Assembly: GCA_032139905.1 (NCBI GenBank) | Contig: JAQJDB010000007.1 | Coordinates: forward strand, 682,001 to 746,000 | Direction of reading: 5' to 3' | DNA from: Nitrospira sp. MA-1 | Lineage (GTDB): Bacteria > Nitrospirota > Nitrospiria > Nitrospirales > UBA8639 | DNA length: 64,000 nucleotides | Part shown: one piece after another, positions 58,490-64,000 of the stretch | Layout of the letters: each line of letters starts with the position of its first letter | How positions within the stretch are numbered: position 1 is the stretch's first letter | The notes under the pieces: generated by a model | What the model saw: the letters and a program-made list of their open reading frames with translations, nothing else | What the model was told of the DNA's origin: nothing | Databases searched by the model: none | Position numbers and translations under genes: made by a program

Positions 58490-59980
58490 ATGGGCGGTGA
58501 AGCCGAGCTCGAGGGTGAAATCCGGTTCTTCCAGTCCTGCATCCCGAGCCTCCCTCCGGGGGACTACAGCGTTAAAGTCGACCAGACGCTGCGCATGGGG
58601 GAGGAGGCCAAGTATGACGAGGAGCTGAAGTTCACGATCGCTGGTCCCCGGTTCTCGCTTGCGCCTTCCGACATCTATTCGGTCTTTCCCCCTCGTGGAG
58701 AGACCGGGGCGTACGACAACGCTCTGCCACATATCGTCTTCACCCGCAAGACGATCCCGTGGGAGCGGACCATCCACGACAAGCCCCAGGACCCCAAGGC
58801 CCCGTGCCCGTTCGCCGCGCTACTGGTTGTGAGCGACAAGGACGATATCCGAACGGAGTCGCAGCGCGAGGAGGACAAGAAGGCAAACAAGCCGCCGTTT
58901 GGCGCCGTGCGCTCGGCAAAGGTTTCGGAGCTCCTTGACCCTGGCAGCGAAGTTCGTGGCCCGAAGGGCGTCAAGATCAACGACAAGTACGAATCCCCGG
59001 ACGATCTGTGCAATGTCGTCGACCTGCCCTCGAACCTCTTCCAGTCGATCGTACCTGCGAAAGACGACTTGCCGTATCTCGCCCACGTACGCAAAGTCGA
59101 CAGCGAGAACAAGGAGACCCTCTCACGGCTCGGCGACGGTTGCTATTCCGTCATTGTCGCCAACCGGTTCCCCGAAACGACTGTGAAGACGCCCGTCACC
59201 AAGGTTGAGAATGGCAAGGTGGTTCCCGTCACTGAGGTCCTCTATGACGGCAGGGAGGCCCCCGTTTTCGAGGAGAAGGAGGGTCAGAAGAACACCGCGT
59301 ACCTGGTTTCTCTCGAAGGGTTTGACGGCTACTTACATGGTGGTAAGACGATTTCCGAGAAGACGGTACGGCTTGCGGTGCTGGCCAGTTGGAGCTTTAC
59401 CTGCCGCGGCAGGAACGACTTCAAGGTGTTGATGTACAACCTCGACCCGTTAAAGGGCAACCATGATGGGTCGGACGGGCGCCTGTGCATTCCGCCGCCG
59501 GAGCCGGCGGCCAAGGACAACGCTTCCAAGACCGTCGCTGACGCCTTTGAGCATGGCTATGTCGGCCTCAACCACACGGTCCGGATCGGTGAGAAAACGG
59601 TCTCGTGGTATCGCGGTCCGCTCGTCCCCCTGAACATTGAGAAGCACGAGGATTACCCGTTCTACCCGTGTGCCGACGCCGCCCTCGGGTACGACTACAA
59701 GAGCGGGTTGTTCGAGACGACCTACGCCGCCGCTTGGCAGCTTGGACGCCTACTTGCCCTGCAAGACCGTCTCTTTACAAAGGAGGTCTATCTCTATCGC
59801 CGGGAGGTCACACAGGTGATCGCTGAGGAGATCAGGACGGAGGCGACGCGCCACAAGTTCAAAATCACCGATGGCAAGACCGACGCCCTCATGCTGGAAC
59901 GTCACGCCCTCCGGCAGCTTATGTCGGCGGAAGGTCAGCGCGCCGTCCGGTCTCTTTCTGGGAAGGGCTCTAACTCGTAA
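58490..59980 (+). CDS. Hypothetical cassette protein, 496 residues
   Basis: Starts 15 nt after the DUF6603 gene, with AGGAG before the ATG. The N-terminus (IRFFQSCIPSLPPGDYSVKV, then ELKFTIAGPRFSLAPSDIYS) resembles a small immunoglobulin-like beta domain, followed by VFPPRGETGAYDNALPHIVF and IPWERTI, then CPFAALLVVSDKDD. Later sections include a region with SRLGDGCYSVIVANRFPE and GYVGLNHTVRIGEKTVSWYR, and a C-terminal helix LLALQDRLFTKEVYLYRREV. No catalytic motif, signal peptide or membrane helix is recognised. Family unknown to me. Confidence 0.7.
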   Translation: MGGEAELEGEIRFFQSCIPSLPPGDYSVKVDQTLRMGEEAKYDEELKFTIAGPRFSLAPSDIYSVFPPRGETGAYDNALPHIVFTRKTIPWERTIHDKPQDPKAPCPFAALLVVSDKDDIRTESQREEDKKANKPPFGAVRSAKVSELLDPGSEVRGPKGVKINDKYESPDDLCNVVDLPSNLFQSIVPAKDDLPYLAHVRKVDSENKETLSRLGDGCYSVIVANRFPETTVKTPVTKVENGKVVPVTEVLYDGREAPVFEEKEGQKNTAYLVSLEGFDGYLHGGKTISEKTVRLAVLASWSFTCRGRNDFKVLMYNLDPLKGNHDGSDGRLCIPPPEPAAKDNASKTVADAFEHGYVGLNHTVRIGEKTVSWYRGPLVPLNIEKHEDYPFYPCADAALGYDYKSGLFETTYAAAWQLGRLLALQDRLFTKEVYLYRREVTQVIAEEIRTEATRHKFKITDGKTDALMLERHALRQLMSAEGQRAVRSLSGKGSNS

Positions 59981-59994
59981 CGCACGGAGTGATG

Positions 59995-60939
59995 ATGGCA
60001 GAGGACACAGCAAGCAATTCCCCACCGAAGAGCGACTTCGAGCGCCGGCTCACCAAGGGTATCGACCTCAGTGTTCCGGACGACATTGCCGGCTGGCTGG
60101 GCCGAGGGTTGCTGCTTTATGGAGTTCCATTCAACTACCTCGTCCCGGATGAGCGGATGCTGCCTCCGGAGTCGATCCGGTTCTTCTATCTCGACCAGGC
60201 CTGGGTCCAGTGTCTGCTCGAGGGGGCTGTGAGTGTCGGCCGCGGGACCGAGCGTGATGAGATGGTCGATCAGGAACTCAGTAACAGCTTTCTCGCCCGC
60301 GCCTCTGAAGCGGGCGCCTCGCTCCGGGATCGTGGCCGTGCGGACTCTGACGACGACGAAGCCAAGGCGAGCGAGCTCACCAAGCTCAACTGGCCACTCA
60401 CCGGCTTTCTGCTGCGGTCGTCCGTGGTCGCGGGCTGGCAGGGGCTCGAGGTGGTCGCCTCCGAGGGGTTCGACTCCACGATCGAGAAGCCGATCGGTGT
60501 TCTGAAGGCGCTTCGAATCGACCGCCTCGGCCCCGACGTTCTGCTGTGTCTCTACAATGGCGTGATCAAGTTTATCGAAGTCAGGCAACCCCTTGAGGGG
60601 TTGCACTTCGGCGCATCGCCAACGCCCAAAGGGGGGTTCCAGAAGTTGAGCGTGCGGCGAGTCAATGCCCCGGCAGGCGAACAACTCCCCGGGCCGAAGG
60701 CGAAGGTCAAGAAGGGCGATGCCCTCGACGTGCCGATGCGCCCAGGCGTGAACCGGGTGGTTAAAGTGAAAGAGCTCGCCGAGAACCTGGAGAAGAAACT
60801 CAAGGGCATGGGGGCCATGGACAAGGAAGGTGAGTACAGCCTCTTCACCGCCGCCGAGTTCGGCCTGCAGATGGTGGAGAGTCCCGGCAGGGTCAGGTTC
60901 GAGGCTGCTGGAATGAAAAAAAATGAGCGCAAATCCTGA
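59995..60939 (+). CDS. Hypothetical cassette protein, 314 residues
   Basis: Starts about 14 nt after the previous gene; GTG and ATG codons at 59989 and 59992 are alternatives, and CGGAG sits just upstream. MAEDTASNSPPKSDFERRLT, then LFYGVPFNY-like LLLYGVPFNYLVPDERMLPP and IRFFYLDQAWVQCLLEGAVS. The middle has FLLRSSVVAGWQGLEVVASE and LKALRIDRLGPDVLLCLYNG. The tail is Lys-rich (ENLEKKLKGMGAMDKEGEYS). No known family. The stop overlaps the next start by 17 nt, so translation is coupled. Confidence 0.7.
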   Translation: MAEDTASNSPPKSDFERRLTKGIDLSVPDDIAGWLGRGLLLYGVPFNYLVPDERMLPPESIRFFYLDQAWVQCLLEGAVSVGRGTERDEMVDQELSNSFLARASEAGASLRDRGRADSDDDEAKASELTKLNWPLTGFLLRSSVVAGWQGLEVVASEGFDSTIEKPIGVLKALRIDRLGPDVLLCLYNGVIKFIEVRQPLEGLHFGASPTPKGGFQKLSVRRVNAPAGEQLPGPKAKVKKGDALDVPMRPGVNRVVKVKELAENLEKKLKGMGAMDKEGEYSLFTAAEFGLQMVESPGRVRFEAAGMKKNERKS

Positions 60940-63900
60940 TCGTTATCTTCTCGTTCCGATGAGTGTCGATGCCCTCCTGGTCGGCAAGGAGGCCCATCTC
61001 ACCACAACTTGGTCCGACATCTCGCCGCGCTTTGCGGACATCTTGCAAAAGTGGAGCTACCTTGGTGTCAACATCGTCGGCCTCCTCGACAAGTCGAAGT
61101 GGACGCCGAAGCCAGGGGTTCACCTCCACTGGGCTCTACCCGAGGCCATGGCGCGAGCATCCGAGGACGGTGGGACCGAATCCGGCTACCCCCTCATCCC
61201 CAATCGCTGGCTGGTGGAGCGGTTCGTCGAATCGAGCGATGGTTCGGTGGCGGTGTGTAGCTGGCTGGTGGAGAGTGACGCGCTCGACGGCGACCAGGAA
61301 GGAAGTCATGAAAAGCAAATCAGCATCTTGGACCTGAAGGCCGCGAAGCTCGTTACGCGGTTAGGGGCGTGCAAGAGGCTCGCCGAAGGAGGGCCGTGGG
61401 AGCCGAAGGAGGAGCCGTTCCGGATTGAGCTCACGGCCCTCGGCTGGGGCGATCCCGCCTTTGCAACGTACTATCCGGCTTGCAAAGGTGTCCTCGGGTT
61501 TCACGACCCGGCCCCTCCGACGCTGGGCAAGGGGCAGCGCCTGGGGTACCTCGTCGTCGGCTGGTACTCGGAGCGTGCGAAGGACCCGCTTCAGCGACCC
61601 CTGCCTCCGCTCGAAGTAAAGCTCGGCGAGAAGTCACGGAAGAGAACTCCGATCGAACAGTGGAATGCGAGGCTGACCCAGCAGAAGTGGTCCTGCGAGC
61701 CTCAGTCCAAGGAGCCCGCCGAGCCCGCGACGCGAACGGCCTGCCACGGTGCTGTTGTCGACATCGCGTGGCGCGGGCCCGATCAGCGCTACGCCACGGG
61801 GGCGCCCGACCCGGACGGCTACAGGGTCGCCGTGGGCAACTCGTCGATCGAGGCGCTGTCGGCTCTGTTGCGCCCGGCCGAGACCGACCCGGCCAATACC
61901 GACACCGTTCTCCAGGGCTTGCAGCATGGCATTCTGTCCAGGGAGTTGGATCCGATAAGACTGAGCGACGAACTGCACCTCCGCCGATTCGGCGCGTCTG
62001 ACGGCGGAGCCGCGTTTGCCATTCAGGAGCGCCGCGCCGCCAAGGTTGGCGAATCGGCACCGCCGGTGGAGGTCCCAGAGCGGCTGGAGGCGGCGCTCGA
62101 GAAGCTGAACAGCACTGCAGAGAGCCTGGCACGGAGGCGGCGGGAACTTGCGGCCGAGCGCCAGCAGCTCTACGGCGCCTGGTGCCTCTGGGCGAATGAC
62201 TACCTCGACCGGGAGGGTCCCGAGCCGGCAGAGAATACACCGCTTACCGATCGAAAGGTCGCTCTCGAGCAGGCCGTCGAGAAGTCAGTGAGGGACCTGA
62301 CGAATCTCGAGAATGACCTCAAACTATCGAAAACCGCGCTCGACAAGCTGCTTGCCGACGGCTGTCCGGACCTCGAAGTGGCCGACGCCACCTTCGTTCC
62401 GTTCTACCAGCCGAATGAGCCGACGGTGGTGATCTCGGGCGACGGCCTGGGTCGGGCATCCCGTTTCCAGGCCAACGCGAAAGACGAAGCACTCCCGTGC
62501 CGGCTGCCGGAGGCGCTTGTCGACTCGCTGCTCATCGACATACCCAACGGCCGAAAGGGAAACGTCGTGCGCGCGCGCCAACTGTTTGTCCTCAAGCGCG
62601 ATGTGCCCATCGGCTCCGCCTTTGGAGAACTGATCGACAGTCTTCTCCGCGAAGCGATGCTGCTCGAGACGGTGAATGTCGAGCGCATCGGGCGCAAGGC
62701 GTACGAGATGGCAGGGCTCAAGAGTACACCGAGACTCGAGGAGCTGCTTGAGGACATCAGGGCGTTCGTGGAGCGCGCATTGCGACGGCCCTCGCTTCCG
62801 CGCGAGTCGCAGTACACGAGGCTGGCGGAATACGCCGCCGCTCCAGGACCGGCCAGCCAGAGTGTCTGGACTCGCAATCCGTGGTTGCCGTTCCAACTAC
62901 AGTGGGAGGTCGAATGGGAGTCGGAATACAAGCCCGTCAATTGGAGTCCGACCAAGAACTGGGAGCTCAGTCAAGAGTCCGGCGACCTGGTTCACCGTAG
63001 GGGTGCCACCAACGGCGGCGGGTCGCAAGCGTCGCGGGAGCTGTCCAGCTTCAGTGGCTGGACGATCTTGAACCCGGACTCTACGCACCTCCTACGCCGA
63101 AGTCTCCAGGAGAGCGGATCGGAAAGCCGCGATTCGGCCGATATGAAGGCGTTCATCGCTCGCCTCGCTAGCCCGTCGGTTCTATCGCAGACTCTGGGCG
63201 GCTTCAATGAGGCGTTGCTACAGCTCGATACCGCGGTGCAGCTCCCGCCGGTGAGCCCGGCATTCCTTGTTTCCGGCGAGGGTGAGCCTGAAGACCCCGT
63301 CGGCCAGCTCGTGGCGACGGCCCAGTTGCTCTCCCCCGACACAGGCAAGTCTCTCTTCCCGGTCCGCTCCGGAACCCTCCGTCTTAAGAATCTCTGGATC
63401 GTCGATGCCTTCGGCCAGACCCTGAAGTTAAAACCGGAAGACCTGAATCGTCCCAAGCGCCCGGTGCGCCTGCTGCCAGCCGATGGCGCCCCGGAGAAAC
63501 TGGCGTTGCCGCCGCGCCTCAGCCAACCGGCTCGATTGCGCTTCGTCTGGGAACCGGCCTTGCCGACCGCCGTGGATGCTGCAGCCGCGAGCCCGATCCA
63601 TGGCTGGCTGGTCCCGAACCGCCTCGACAGGAGTTTCCTTGTCTATAACGCCGCAGGGAAAGTCCTCGGCGCCATCCAGAAGACCCTGCGCGTCAATGCA
63701 GTGGCGACCGGTGGGGCACCCGATCGAGGCAGCAAGGCATTCTTCTGGGTGCCGGTACCCAACGACAGTTCGCCGGACTCATTGAGCTTCTACCAGGATT
63801 TGGCGTCCGACGATTCGTCTGTGTGGGAGTCGAAGCGGCCGGACTCCCTGAGCGAAGAGGACGCGACCCTCGCCGCGTTCGTCGATTATCTCCTCGCGCT

Positions 63901-64000
63901 CGAGATCAACCCCGGGAACGAGTTCCATGCTCTGGTGGAGCGCCTGCTCGGAAGCAAGAACACGGCAAATCCGCAGGACGACCCTCTGTTGTCGATCCTC
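60923..64000 (+). CDS. Giant cassette protein, truncated by the window end
   Basis: At least 1026 residues with no stop before the window ends. N-terminus MSANPDRYLLVPMSVDALLV, then LQKWSYLGVNIVGLLDKSKW, KPGVHLHWALPEAMAR and LIPNRWLVERFVES, a motif set I associate with uncharacterised large bacterial proteins. Residues about 380-480 form a coiled coil (LEAALEKLNSTAESLARRRR, VEKSVRDLTNLENDLKLSKT). Later come YLLVSGEGE-type beta segments and TLRLKNLWIVDAFGQTLKL. No signal peptide, membrane helix or catalytic motif. It overlaps the upstream gene by 17 nt. Confidence 0.75.
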   Translation, partial: MSANPDRYLLVPMSVDALLVGKEAHLTTTWSDISPRFADILQKWSYLGVNIVGLLDKSKWTPKPGVHLHWALPEAMARASEDGGTESGYPLIPNRWLVERFVESSDGSVAVCSWLVESDALDGDQEGSHEKQISILDLKAAKLVTRLGACKRLAEGGPWEPKEEPFRIELTALGWGDPAFATYYPACKGVLGFHDPAPPTLGKGQRLGYLVVGWYSERAKDPLQRPLPPLEVKLGEKSRKRTPIEQWNARLTQQKWSCEPQSKEPAEPATRTACHGAVVDIAWRGPDQRYATGAPDPDGYRVAVGNSSIEALSALLRPAETDPANTDTVLQGLQHGILSRELDPIRLSDELHLRRFGASDGGAAFAIQERRAAKVGESAPPVEVPERLEAALEKLNSTAESLARRRRELAAERQQLYGAWCLWANDYLDREGPEPAENTPLTDRKVALEQAVEKSVRDLTNLENDLKLSKTALDKLLADGCPDLEVADATFVPFYQPNEPTVVISGDGLGRASRFQANAKDEALPCRLPEALVDSLLIDIPNGRKGNVVRARQLFVLKRDVPIGSAFGELIDSLLREAMLLETVNVERIGRKAYEMAGLKSTPRLEELLEDIRAFVERALRRPSLPRESQYTRLAEYAAAPGPASQSVWTRNPWLPFQLQWEVEWESEYKPVNWSPTKNWELSQESGDLVHRRGATNGGGSQASRELSSFSGWTILNPDSTHLLRRSLQESGSESRDSADMKAFIARLASPSVLSQTLGGFNEALLQLDTAVQLPPVSPAFLVSGEGEPEDPVGQLVATAQLLSPDTGKSLFPVRSGTLRLKNLWIVDAFGQTLKLKPEDLNRPKRPVRLLPADGAPEKLALPPRLSQPARLRFVWEPALPTAVDAAAASPIHGWLVPNRLDRSFLVYNAAGKVLGAIQKTLRVNAVATGGAPDRGSKAFFWVPVPNDSSPDSLSFYQDLASDDSSVWESKRPDSLSEEDATLAAFVDYLLALEINPGNEFHALVERLLGSKNTANPQDDPLLSIL

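Noticed and set aside
61431-62240. Minus-strand frame of 269 codons in the cassette
   Set aside because: Arg/Pro/Ser-rich translation typical of antisense GC-rich coding sequence; the plus-strand frame is far better supported.
53866-64000. Contractile injection system interpretation of the cassette
   Set aside because: No sheath, tube, baseplate, spike or AAA+ ATPase gene could be recognised in the readable part.
1-64000. CRISPR arrays or complete insertion sequences
   Set aside because: No regularly spaced direct repeats, transposase motifs or matching terminal inverted repeats were seen when reading the window.

Overview
The window looks like a chromosomal segment of a Gram-negative bacterium. 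It is most consistent with a Nitrospira-type (Nitrospirota) genome. This is an inference from several small monoheme cytochromes c, DUF2934 proteins, an NhaR-like LysR regulator, repeated universal stress proteins and a TolC/HlyD envelope system. No rRNA, tRNA, CRISPR array or intact insertion sequence was seen.

Layout. 0.3-7.3 kb: cytochromes c and a minus-strand block with archease, RtcB RNA ligase, a zinc-ribbon protein and PEP synthase; a dodecin gene here carries an in-frame amber codon. 7.9-12.6 kb: a response regulator beside remnants of a PAS sensor and of a second receiver, a SpoIIAA-like protein, and a sugar-nucleotide transferase coupled to a DUF2934 protein. 13.4-24.5 kb: MarC transporter, universal stress proteins, an acyl-CoA synthetase/GNAT fusion, a phospholipase D-family protein, an alpha/beta hydrolase and purE-purK. 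25.3-32.3 kb: a run of small stress-type genes (ferritin-like, second sugar-nucleotide transferase, DUF1264, cupin behind a Fur-like site, CBS pair, receiver-DUF2934 fusion). 32.9-41.7 kb: carbohydrate and ion genes (MalQ, Usp, P-type ATPase, Rnk/GreA-like, GH13) around a decayed phosphoketolase. 42.2-45.9 kb: mostly pseudogenes (lipoprotein, secreted-protein paralog, third sugar-nucleotide transferase) and a LysR regulator. 46.2-50.8 kb: an HlyD-TolC-ABC operon whose ABC protein has lost all catalytic ATPase motifs. 51.3-52.5 kb: CBS, cytochrome c and FmdB-like genes.

53.8-64.0 kb: a visibly GC-richer, tightly packed co-directional cassette of large soluble proteins of unknown function: two small proteins, a 1240-residue DUF6603-type protein, then 496, 314 and more than 1026 residues, the last running off the window. 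It begins just after a dead PAS-kinase fragment and looks laterally acquired. This is the best candidate for an undescribed system. Second is the catalytically dead ABC exporter module.

The rest reads as an accessory stress/carbon-storage region with unusually many decaying genes. At least eight pseudogenes or remnants can be read, several identified by joining reading frames by eye.
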